Part shown: positions 1-5,405 of the stretch, in pieces
How the letters are laid out: each line of letters starts with the position of its first letter
Numbering within the stretch: the first letter of the stretch is position 1
Assembly (NCBI GenBank): GCA_026710565.1
Contig: JAPOQV010000280.1
Coordinates: forward strand, 1-7,754
Source: Spirochaetaceae bacterium
GTDB taxonomy: Bacteria > Spirochaetota > Spirochaetia > SZUA-6 > Bin103
DNA: 7,754 nucleotides
Direction: 5' to 3'
Position numbers and translations under genes: made by a program
Notes under the pieces: generated by a model
What the model was told of the DNA's origin: nothing
Database searches by the model: none
Seen by the model: only the letters and a program-made list of their open reading frames with translations

Positions 1-2
1 CG

Positions 3-221
3 GCGGCCGGACCGGTGTCGGTCGCGGTCCTGGGTGAGACCGCGCCGATTCCCGGCTTCGGCCACGACGACTGGGACCGCCGCGTCGAGTCGGGCGTGGA
101 CGTGCCGGTGAGCTGGGGCGGCCGCGACCTCGCCCCGCTGGTCGGGCGCCGCGTGCGGCTGAACTTCCGGGTCACCTACGCGACCCTGTTCGCCTACCGG
201 TTCACGCCCACCTGCGCGTGA
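3..221 (+). CDS. C-terminal end of a protein entering from the left edge; possible carbohydrate-active or sialidase-like protein
   Basis: The reading frame is open from the left edge to a TGA at 219-221, so this is the last 72 or so codons of a longer gene. The GTG at 15 is internal to that frame and I do not take it as the start. The end reads as a small beta-rich module: an alternating GVDVPVSWGGRDLAPLVG segment, then VRLNFRVTYATLFAYRF. A closing pattern of the form 'sWkGG-DLs-L-GR-vRLrF-l-dA-Lyaf-F' is one I associate with C-terminal beta-sandwich domains of glycoside-hydrolase-like and BNR/sialidase-like proteins. That is recall of a family pattern, not a search result. No catalytic residues lie in the visible part, so the enzyme class cannot be given. 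It converges on the next gene with 7 bp between the stops and no obvious terminator. Confidence 0.6.
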   Translation, partial: AAGPVSVAVLGETAPIPGFGHDDWDRRVESGVDVPVSWGGRDLAPLVGRRVRLNFRVTYATLFAYRFTPTCA

Positions 222-228
222 ACCCGCC

Positions 229-1032
229 TCAGCCCGGCCGGCCGGCGGCCTTTCGGGCAGCCTCCAGGCGCTCGATCACCGCCGGGCGCGCCTGATCGGA
301 CCGGCACAGCGGCTCCGGAAACGCGACGCGCGCCAGACGCGGTCCCGCGGGCGTGGCCGCGCGCAGCGTCATGCCGTAGCGGTCGATCCCCGTGAGCGAG
401 GCTTCCGTGGCATCGGCCAGCCCGGCCAGCGCTTGCACGTATAGAAGGTTGGCGGCGGCGTGGTCTTCGTTCATGTGGTCGACGATCCCGTCCGCCTCCT
501 CCGCCAGCGGATCGACCGTGGCGTGCCGGTAGTCGTCGGCAGTGACCCAGCTCATGTGCCCGAAGCCGCCCACGAACCGGCATCGCTCCACGTCGACGAG
601 CCAGAAGCCGAAGTCGCTGAAGTCCGCGTAGTAGGCGGCGTACGGGTGCCGTTCCAGGTAGGCGTCACGTCTCGGACCGGGGTGCTCCAGCAGCCGCAGG
701 CGCCCGATCAGGGTCAGGCGGGCGGTGCTGAGCGGGTCCCCGTTCTCCCGCGTCGGAGCCGTTATCAGCACGCTTGCGCGGTCGTCCCCGTGTGCATTGA
801 CGGTGTGCTCGGCCATCTCCGAGATCAGCACGACGGGGGCGCCGGCATCGTCCGCCACGTAGGAAACCACACTCCCGTAGGGGTAGCCGTCCGCGGTCAG
901 CGTGCACAGGCTCGCGCGATTGCGCATCGCGGCGAGCGTGCGCGCCAGCTCCGCGTCGGAGGGGAACGATTCGGGATTTCCGGCGATCGGCGGACCGCCG
1001 CCACCGCCCCCGTGTCCGTCAGCTCGACTCAC
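229..1032 (-). CDS. HugZ/HutZ-like haem utilisation protein (pyridoxamine-phosphate-oxidase fold plus DUF2470 domain)
   Basis: This 267-residue protein has two domains. Residues about 25-165 form an FMN-binding split-barrel-like domain of the pyridoxamine 5'-phosphate oxidase family (TADGYPYGSVVSYVAD at 46-61, DPLSTARLTLIGRL at 99-112, FGFWLVDVERCRFVGGFG at 141-158). Residues about 173-262 match the C-terminal DUF2470 domain, with the typical HMNEDHA motif at 186-192 and GIDRYGMTLRA at 215-225. This pairing is that of HugZ/HutZ-type proteins, which bind or degrade haem to release iron, and of related plant and cyanobacterial proteins of less certain role. The start is a GTG; the frame is closed by a TAG at 1054-1056, and a GGAGAG at 1041-1046 (minus strand) sits 8 nt before the GTG. 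The N-terminus carries an odd six-glycine run (residues 8-13). It is divergent from an Fe(III) importer, which supports an iron role. Actual haem degradation is inferred, and a general flavin reductase-like role remains possible. Confidence 0.85.
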   Translation of the reverse strand: MSRADGHGGGGGGPPIAGNPESFPSDAELARTLAAMRNRASLCTLTADGYPYGSVVSYVADDAGAPVVLISEMAEHTVNAHGDDRASVLITAPTRENGDPLSTARLTLIGRLRLLEHPGPRRDAYLERHPYAAYYADFSDFGFWLVDVERCRFVGGFGHMSWVTADDYRHATVDPLAEEADGIVDHMNEDHAAANLLYVQALAGLADATEASLTGIDRYGMTLRAATPAGPRLARVAFPEPLCRSDQARPAVIERLEAARKAAGRPG

Positions 1033-1180
1033 CCGGCATGCTCTCCAGCATTTCTATCCCGCCGTGCCGGGCGAGCGCCAGTCACCTCGGCCGCCGGAAC
1101 GTGCTCACTCGAAGACTGACGATCCCGGTTGTCACGTACGCAGGCGCACTGCAGGGCCGCCTCCGGCCCGGCCCGCAGCG

Positions 1181-1207
1181 CCCGCACGCACCCGCACGCA
1201 CCCGCAG
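1181..1207 (+). repeat. 10-bp tandem repeat, about 2.7 copies
   Basis: The unit CCCGCACGCA occurs twice exactly (1181-1190, 1191-1200) and a third time partially (CCCGCA, then G for C at 1207). It lies in the divergent intergenic region, outside any supported gene. Copy number is low, so it may simply be slippage in non-coding DNA. Confidence 0.85.
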
Positions 1208-1234
1208 GCGACCGATTGCGCGTCGTCCTCGCCC

Positions 1235-1264
1235 GTGTCCTTGTCCCTGTCCCTGTCCCTGTCG
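1235..1264 (+). repeat. 6-bp tandem repeat, five units of YTGTCC type
   Basis: Five consecutive hexamers read GTGTCC, TTGTCC, CTGTCC, CTGTCC, CTGTCG. The middle units are exact and the ends are diverged by one base each. The array is about 60 bp upstream of the AT-rich promoter island of the iron-binding protein gene. A change in unit number would alter the spacing between upstream sites and that promoter without touching a reading frame. Confidence 0.85.
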
Positions 1265-1315
1265 ACTCCGTCCATGTTCGCCTTCTTCGGCGGTGCGATT
1301 GATTCAGATTCACAT

Positions 1316-1331
1316 ACTTAATTAGCCTTGA
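1316..1331 (+). promoter_or_regulatory. Candidate operator, copy 1 (shared motif ACTTAA..TAGC.TTGA)
   Basis: This 16-base site (ACTTAA, then TTAGCC, then TTGA, sharing a T) overlaps the -35 element at 1328-1333. A closely similar 16-base sequence lies at 2528-2543 in front of the permease gene; 11 of 16 positions match without gaps, and more align if one or two bases shift. Its overlap with the promoter would suit a repressor. No regulator gene is in the window, so the cognate protein is unknown. Confidence 0.35.
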
Positions 1332-1356
1332 CAAGATTAATTCAGCTTACTTCACT
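1328..1356 (+). promoter_or_regulatory. Candidate sigma-70-type promoter of the iron-binding protein gene
   Basis: A perfect TTGACA (1328-1333) is followed after exactly 17 nt by TTCACT (1351-1356), which matches 3 of 6 bases of TATAAT. The element sits in the only AT-rich island of the intergenic region and about 35 bp before the start codon. The -35 is strong and the -10 weak, so an activator or a different -10 choice is possible. Confidence 0.45.
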
Positions 1357-1377
1357 ACCCGCGATCACTTTCCTTAC

Positions 1378-1383
1378 AGGGGG
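1378..1383 (+). promoter_or_regulatory. Ribosome binding site deciding the ATG at 1391
   Basis: AGGGGG lies 7 nt before the ATG at 1391. This is the strongest Shine-Dalgarno site seen in the window. It rules out the longer frame beginning with a TTG at 1328, which falls inside the -35 element. Confidence 0.8.
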
Positions 1384-1390
1384 TCTCTGC

Positions 1391-2413
1391 ATGAGACGGA
1401 CATTCCTATTGCTGGTGTCGCTCGCCTTCATCCTGGCGGCTGGCGGCACCGCGCTCGCCGACGGTGAGGTCAACGTCTACTCGCACCGTCACTACGACAC
1501 CGATCAGGCGCTCTACGACCGCTTCGAGGAGCAGACCGGGATCAAGGTCAACGTCATTCAGGGCAAGGCGGACGAACTTATCGAACGCCTGTCACGCGAA
1601 GGCACGGCATCCCCGGCGGACATCCTGATGACCGTCGACGCCGGCCGCCTGGTGCGCGCTCAGTCGATGGGCCTGATGAAGCCCGTGACGTCGGCCGTGC
1701 TGCAGGCGAACGTGCCGGCCCATCTGCGCGACCCGGAGGGCCACTGGTTCGGCCTCACGCAGCGCGCCCGCGTGATCGTCTACCACCCGGACCGCGTGTC
1801 GCCGGACGAGCTGTCGACCTACGCCGAGCTCACCCACCCCATGTGGCAGGGCCGCATCCTGATCCGGTCGTCGTCGAACATCTATAACCAGTCGCTCGTG
1901 GCGTCCATCATCGCCAACGAGGGCGAGGCCGAGGCCGCCGCGTGGGCGGCCGGCATGGTCGCCAACATGGCGCGCACCCCGCAGGGCAACGACCGCGACC
2001 AGATGAAGGCGGTCGCCGCCGGTGAGGGCGACCTGGCGGTCGTGAACACCTACTACGTCGGCCTGCTGATCAACTCCGGCGACGAGTACGAGCGCGAGGT
2101 CGGCGCGCAGGTGCGGGTCTTCTTCCCCAACCAGGATGATCGCGGCGCCCACGTCAACGTCAGCGGCGCGGGGGTCACGATGAGCGCCAAGAACCTCGAC
2201 AACGCGGTCAAGCTGCTGGAATTCCTGACCGGAGCCGAGGCGCAGGAGCTGTTCTCCGCCGCCAACCACGAATACCCGGTCAACCCGGCGGTGAGCCCGT
2301 CGCCGCTGCTCCAGTCGTGGGGCGACTTCACGGCCGACGACCTTCCGTTGCACCGGCTGGGCGAGCTCAACGCCGACGCGGTGCGCGTCTTCGACCACGC
2401 CGGCTGGCGTTAG
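1391..2413 (+). CDS. fbpA: Fe(III) ABC transporter periplasmic substrate-binding protein (FbpA/FutA type)
   Basis: A 340-residue extracellular solute-binding protein that captures ferric iron and delivers it to the inner-membrane permease encoded next. Residues 1-23 are a standard signal peptide (basic MRR, hydrophobic core, cleavage probably after A-L-A at 23); no lipobox cysteine is present, so a soluble periplasmic protein is expected. The mature protein starts GEVNVYSHRHYDTD, the family hallmark. Likely iron ligands are His34, Tyr35, Tyr165 (in SSNIYNQS), and the Tyr221-Tyr222 pair in VVNTYYVGLL; one His plus four Tyr is the set described for cyanobacterial FutA-type proteins. RARVIVYHP at 125-133 is another family motif. 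Length is normal. The ATG is fixed by the AGGGGG site and by the signal peptide. A strong hairpin follows the stop, so this cistron may be expressed above the permease. Specificity for Fe(III) over another metal is inferred from the tyrosines. Confidence 0.93.
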   Translation: MRRTFLLLVSLAFILAAGGTALADGEVNVYSHRHYDTDQALYDRFEEQTGIKVNVIQGKADELIERLSREGTASPADILMTVDAGRLVRAQSMGLMKPVTSAVLQANVPAHLRDPEGHWFGLTQRARVIVYHPDRVSPDELSTYAELTHPMWQGRILIRSSSNIYNQSLVASIIANEGEAEAAAWAAGMVANMARTPQGNDRDQMKAVAAGEGDLAVVNTYYVGLLINSGDEYEREVGAQVRVFFPNQDDRGAHVNVSGAGVTMSAKNLDNAVKLLEFLTGAEAQELFSAANHEYPVNPAVSPSPLLQSWGDFTADDLPLHRLGELNADAVRVFDHAGWR

Positions 2414-2430
2414 CGCCCCGAAACCGCCGC

Positions 2431-2463
2431 ATGCGGCCGGTGCCGGATGAGCGCCGGCCGCAT
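2431..2463 (+). other. Strong intercistronic hairpin between binding protein and permease genes
   Basis: ATGCGGCCGGTGC (2431-2443) can pair with GCGCCGGCCGCAT (2451-2463) over 13 bp, with one G-U pair and a 7-nt loop. It begins 17 nt after the stop of the binding-protein gene. No T-run follows, so it is not a canonical intrinsic terminator. A role in protecting the 3' end of the upstream message, or in partial termination, is plausible for a binding-protein cistron that needs more copies than its permease. Confidence 0.7.
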
Positions 2464-2497
2464 CAGCCACCGGGGTCCCTCATCCTCCCCACACCTC

Positions 2498-2526
2498 TTG
2501 CACTCTTCGCTCAATCCGTCTATATG
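2498..2526 (+). promoter_or_regulatory. Candidate sigma-70-type promoter of the permease-ATPase genes
   Basis: TTGCAC (2498-2503) and TATATG (2521-2526) each match 4 of 6 consensus bases and are separated by exactly 17 nt. The segment lies in an AT-rich island at about 2511-2550, unlike the surrounding DNA. It could give the permease and later genes their own transcript independent of the binding protein. TATATGG recurs at 2546-2552. Confidence 0.5.
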
Positions 2527-2527
2527 G

Positions 2528-2543
2528 ACTTAACGTAGCTTGA
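2528..2543 (+). promoter_or_regulatory. Candidate operator, copy 2 (shared motif ACTTAA..TAGC.TTGA)
   Basis: ACTTAACGTAGCTTGA lies immediately after the candidate -10 element, over the expected transcription start. It resembles the site at 1316-1331 before the binding-protein gene. Overlap with the start region would suit repression. The motif is not a clear palindrome in either copy. Confidence 0.35.
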
Positions 2544-2570
2544 TTTATATGGTACCGGTTCAGGCACGGA

Positions 2571-4331
2571 ATGGCTGACCTGCTGACGGCGCGGCTGCCG
2601 AGGACCGTCCGCCCCGGTGGCGCAACGCAGCGGACGCCGGGCGGTCCCTCGTCGCGAGTCCCGGTGTCACGCGGCTGGCTGGCGGCGCCGATCGCGGTCG
2701 CCATCCTGATCGGCGCGCCGCTCCTGGTCGTGATCGCGAACCTGGACGGGTTCCTGTCCGCGGAGATGGGCCACCTGATGCGGACGGTCCTGCCACGCTA
2801 CGTCGGCACCACCATCGCCCTGGTCGCCCTGGTCGCCGGGCTGTGCGCACTGGTCGGCGTGGCGGCCGCGTGGCTGGTGACCGTGTACGACTTCCCCGGC
2901 CGACGCGCGCTGGGCTGGCTGCTGGTGTTGCCTCTGGCCCTCCCGACCTATATCGGCGCCCTGGCGTACGCCGGCATCTTCGACTACACGGGGCCTGCCC
3001 AGTTGCTGTTTCGGGAAGTGCTGGGAATCCCGGCCGGCGCCTACCCCATCCTGCGGGTGCGGGGCTTCGGCGGGCTGGCGTTCGTGCTCACCACGCTGCT
3101 CTATCCCTACGTCTATCTCACCGCGCGCGCGGCGTTCGCCCAGCAGGGAGCGACCCTGCTGGAGGTGACCCGCAGCCTGGGCAGCTCCGGCGTCGAGGCG
3201 TTTGCCCGCGCGGTCCTTCCGGCAACCCGGCCGGCACTGGTCGCCGGCGTGATGCTGGTGGTGATGGAGACGCTCGGCGAGTTCGGTGCCTCGCACTATC
3301 TCGGCGTCGACACCCTCACGATCGGCATCTTCCGCGGCTGGTTCGGCCTCGGCAGCGTGAAAGTCGCCCTGGCGCTGGGAGCGCTGCTGCTCGTCATCGT
3401 CGCGTTGCTGCAGGCGCTCGAGCACCGCGGGCGCGGCGCGGCGCGGTTCGGCGATGCGACGCTGCACGATCGCCCCCTGGTCCGGCGGCGGCTGCAGGGA
3501 GCGCCGGCTCTGTGCGCCTCGGCCGCCTGCTCCCTGCCGGTGATCACCGGTTTCGGGCTGCCGGTCGGGCAACTCCTGTGGTGGGCCTCCCGCCGCCTGC
3601 CGGGCTTCGACGTGGATCTCGTCCGCCTGACGGGCACCAGCATCGGCTTGGCGGTGGCGGCCACCGCCGCCACCGTGGCGCTCGCCCTGCTGGTCGCGTA
3701 CGCGGCGCGGATCCGCAAGGACCGGCTGGTCGGGGCGCTGGCCCGCTGGTCCACGGCCGGCTACGCGGTGCCGGCGGCCGTGCTGGCGGTCGGCATCGCC
3801 ACCGCCTACACCTGGGTCGACCATCGGTTGAACGACGCCGCGAGTGCCCTGCTCGGCCTCTCGCCGGGACTGCTGCTGACCGGTTCCGGACTGGCGCTGA
3901 TCGCCGCGTACGTGGTGCGATTCTTCGCCCTGGGGTACCACGCGATCGACTCCGGATTCTGCCGCATACCGGCTCGCTTCGACGAGGTGGGACGCGCGCT
4001 GGGGTTTCGTCCGGGACGCGGCCTGCTGCACGTCGCGCTGCCGAACCTGCGTCCGGCCCTGATGACGGCGTCGATCCTGATGGTCGTCGAGATGCTGAAG
4101 GAGTTGCCGCTGACGCTGATCCTGCGCCCGTTCCGCCTGGAGACGCTGGCGACCAACGTGTTTCGGCTGGCCGGCAACGAACAGATCATCGAAGCGGCAC
4201 CGTACGCGCTGGTGATCATCGCCGCCGGGCTCGGTCCGGTCCTGATCCTCAACCGCCTGATCGCGACTGGCGGCAAGCCTTCACGGTCGCGCTCGACGCC
4301 CGTCAATGCTCCGGCTCCGGCGCAGGCGTAA
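2571..4331 (+). CDS. fbpB: Fe(III) ABC transporter permease, fused double-domain type (FbpB/FutB)
   Basis: A 586-residue inner-membrane permease that forms the iron channel and moves Fe(III) received from the binding protein. It is two binding-protein-dependent permease domains in one chain, as is usual for this family. I count about 12 membrane segments: roughly 38-56, 79-105, 113-134, 166-187, 220-240, 262-281, then 312-338, 352-378, 395-415, 430-455, 495-515 and 543-561. Each half has the cytoplasmic EAA loop that docks on the ATPase: EVTRSLGSSGVEAFARAVLP at 198-217 and EVGRALGFRPGRGLLHVALP at 472-491. The ATG at 2571 is the first start after an in-frame TGA at 2541-2543; only a weak AGG lies before it. 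The N-terminal ~35 residues are polar and rich in Arg, Pro and Gly, ahead of the first helix. Its 3' end overlaps the ATPase gene by 26 nt in another frame. Preference for iron rather than thiamine, sulfate or another substrate rests on the upstream binding protein. Confidence 0.92.
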   Translation: MADLLTARLPRTVRPGGATQRTPGGPSSRVPVSRGWLAAPIAVAILIGAPLLVVIANLDGFLSAEMGHLMRTVLPRYVGTTIALVALVAGLCALVGVAAAWLVTVYDFPGRRALGWLLVLPLALPTYIGALAYAGIFDYTGPAQLLFREVLGIPAGAYPILRVRGFGGLAFVLTTLLYPYVYLTARAAFAQQGATLLEVTRSLGSSGVEAFARAVLPATRPALVAGVMLVVMETLGEFGASHYLGVDTLTIGIFRGWFGLGSVKVALALGALLLVIVALLQALEHRGRGAARFGDATLHDRPLVRRRLQGAPALCASAACSLPVITGFGLPVGQLLWWASRRLPGFDVDLVRLTGTSIGLAVAATAATVALALLVAYAARIRKDRLVGALARWSTAGYAVPAAVLAVGIATAYTWVDHRLNDAASALLGLSPGLLLTGSGLALIAAYVVRFFALGYHAIDSGFCRIPARFDEVGRALGFRPGRGLLHVALPNLRPALMTASILMVVEMLKELPLTLILRPFRLETLATNVFRLAGNEQIIEAAPYALVIIAAGLGPVLILNRLIATGGKPSRSRSTPVNAPAPAQA

Positions 4332-5382
4332 CCCTCCGCCACGCTCCGGCGGCGACCTGACACTCGAATCGGTCAGCAAGCGCTTCAAGGAAAGCCCGGC
4401 ACCGGCTCTGGACCGGGTCTCCCTCACCGTGGAGGAAGGCGGCACGACCGCCGTGCTGGGCGAAAGCGGCAGCGGCAAGACCACACTGCTGCGCCTGGTG
4501 GCCGGCTTCGAGGAGCCCGACTCCGGGACCATCGACATCGGCGAGATCCGGGCCGCCGACAGCAGGCACTCGCTGCCGCCGGAGGAGCGCAGCGTCGGTG
4601 TCGTCTTCCAGGACACGGCGCTCCTGCCCCACCTGACGCTGCGGCAGAACGTCGGGTTCGGCCTGCACCGCCTGCCGGAACGGGCACGAGCGCGGCGGAT
4701 CGACGAGGTGGTGGAGCTGGTACGCGTCGGCGACGCCCAGGAACGGTTCCCGCACCAGGTCTCCGGCGGTCAGGCGCAGCGCGCCGCGATTGCCCGCGCG
4801 CTGGCCCCGCGGCCGCGCGTGCTGCTGTTGGACGAACCGCTCAACAACCTCGACGGGCCGCTGCGCGCGCAGCTCATCGAAGAGCTGCGTGCGATTCTTG
4901 CCCTGCGCACCACCACGGCGATCTTCGTGACCCACGACCGCGACGAGGCGTTCAACATCGCCGACCGTGTCGCCGTGCTGCGCGGCGGCCGGCTGCAGCA
5001 GACCGGCACGCCGGAGGAGCTCTACTGGTCGCCGGCCAACGGCTTCGTCGCATCGCTGCTCGGCAAGACCAACCTGGTCCGGGTCCGCCGCAACGGCACC
5101 GGCTGGGTCTCGGACCTGGGGCCGGTCGGCACGGCGCAGCCTATCGACGGCGGCGGACAGCGGGTGGTGTCGATACGGCCCAGCCAAGTGTGCGTGTCGG
5201 CCAAAGCGACAAACGGCGCGAACCGCCACGGCACGGTGGTCGCCGCGCGCTTCCTGGGCGAGGTGCGGGAGCTGACGATCGCGCTCAACGGCGAGCGCGG
5301 GCCGCTGGAGGTCACCGCCCATGCCGCCGCGGCTACCCGCTTCAACGCGGGCGACCGCGTATTCGTGTCCCTGCTGCCGTAG
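4306..5382 (+). CDS. fbpC: Fe(III) ABC transporter ATP-binding protein (FbpC type)
   Basis: A 358-residue cytoplasmic ATPase that powers the iron permease. All nucleotide-binding motifs are intact: Walker A GESGSGKTT (52-60), Q-loop glutamine 102 in VFQDTALLPHL, signature VSGGQAQR (152-159), Walker B and D-loop VLLLDEPLNNLD (172-183), and H-loop His210 in VTHDRDEA. Residues from about 255 to the end resemble the C-terminal beta-rich regulatory (TOBE-like) region of FbpC, PotA and CysA-type ATPases (VVSIRPSQVCV at 287-297, then GTVVAARFLGEVRELTI at 309-325). The ATG at 4306 lies inside the permease gene and has no clear Shine-Dalgarno site, which suggests coupling to permease translation. The first ~16 residues are an Arg/Pro-rich leader before the usual DLTLESVSKRF start of the domain; no other ATG or GTG lies in between. 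The methyltransferase ATG follows 11 nt after the TAG stop. Confidence 0.93.
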   Translation: MLRLRRRRNPPPRSGGDLTLESVSKRFKESPAPALDRVSLTVEEGGTTAVLGESGSGKTTLLRLVAGFEEPDSGTIDIGEIRAADSRHSLPPEERSVGVVFQDTALLPHLTLRQNVGFGLHRLPERARARRIDEVVELVRVGDAQERFPHQVSGGQAQRAAIARALAPRPRVLLLDEPLNNLDGPLRAQLIEELRAILALRTTTAIFVTHDRDEAFNIADRVAVLRGGRLQQTGTPEELYWSPANGFVASLLGKTNLVRVRRNGTGWVSDLGPVGTAQPIDGGGQRVVSIRPSQVCVSAKATNGANRHGTVVAARFLGEVRELTIALNGERGPLEVTAHAAAATRFNAGDRVFVSLLP

Positions 5383-5405
5383 ACTCTGCGCCGATGCGCA
5401 GAGTC
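5382..5405 (+). promoter_or_regulatory. Perfect 10-bp hairpin containing the methyltransferase start codon
   Basis: GACTCTGCGC (5382-5391) pairs perfectly with GCGCAGAGTC (5396-5405) around the 4-nt loop CGAT. The left arm begins at the last base of the ATPase stop codon. The A and T of the methyltransferase ATG are in the loop and its G is the first base of the right arm. A ribosome finishing the ATPase would occupy the left arm and open the structure, so it could gate the next start. As DNA it is also a 24-bp dyad that a protein dimer could bind; both arms carry a GANTC sequence (GACTC/GAGTC). Confidence 0.8.

Larger units (their letters stand above)
1033..1390. other. Divergent intergenic control region between the haem-type gene and the iron importer
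   Basis: This stretch separates two divergent genes. I see no convincing protein or structural RNA gene in it: the short open frames across it are repeat-derived and lack family resemblance. From left to right it holds the ribosome-binding site of the minus-strand gene, a C-rich zone with two tandem repeats (1181-1207 and 1235-1264), and a sharply AT-rich island at about 1294-1356 with a consensus -35 element and candidate operators. It ends with the Shine-Dalgarno site of the binding-protein gene. I could not find a persuasive promoter for the minus-strand gene; GTGACA read on the minus strand near 1130 is a possible -35 but lacks a good -10. Confidence 0.7.

Noticed and set aside
1181..1264. 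CRISPR-like array
   Set aside because: The units are 6 and 10 bp with no spacers; these are simple tandem repeats.
1317..1335. DtxR/IdeR-type iron box
   Set aside because: The core TTAGCCT matches, but only about 10 of 19 positions agree with the consensus and the second half-site is absent.
1328..1390. Longer binding-protein gene starting at the TTG at 1328
   Set aside because: The TTG is part of the TTGACA promoter element. The ATG at 1391 has a strong ribosome-binding site and begins a normal signal peptide.
2431..2463. Classical Rho-independent terminator
   Set aside because: The stem is strong, but the bases after it are mixed (CAGCCACCGGGG) with no T-run, so I list it as a hairpin only.
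2667..4031. A 454-codon open frame on the minus strand across the permease gene
   Set aside because: It is antisense to a well-supported permease. Its product is a Gln/Arg/Gly-rich string without domains, typical of a shadow frame in G+C-rich DNA.
2843..4360. A 505-codon open frame on the plus strand overlapping the permease
   Set aside because: Its product is Arg/Pro/Gly/Ala-rich with no membrane segments or motifs. The other plus-strand frame carries both EAA loops and 12 helices.
4303..5322. A 339-codon minus-strand frame opposite the ATPase
   Set aside because: It is a shadow of the ATPase gene, whose motifs are all intact on the plus strand.
5190..5393. N-terminal extension of the methyltransferase into the ATPase gene
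   Set aside because: The extension is Arg-rich, lies wholly inside the ATPase coding region, and precedes the recognisable family start at the ATG at 5394.
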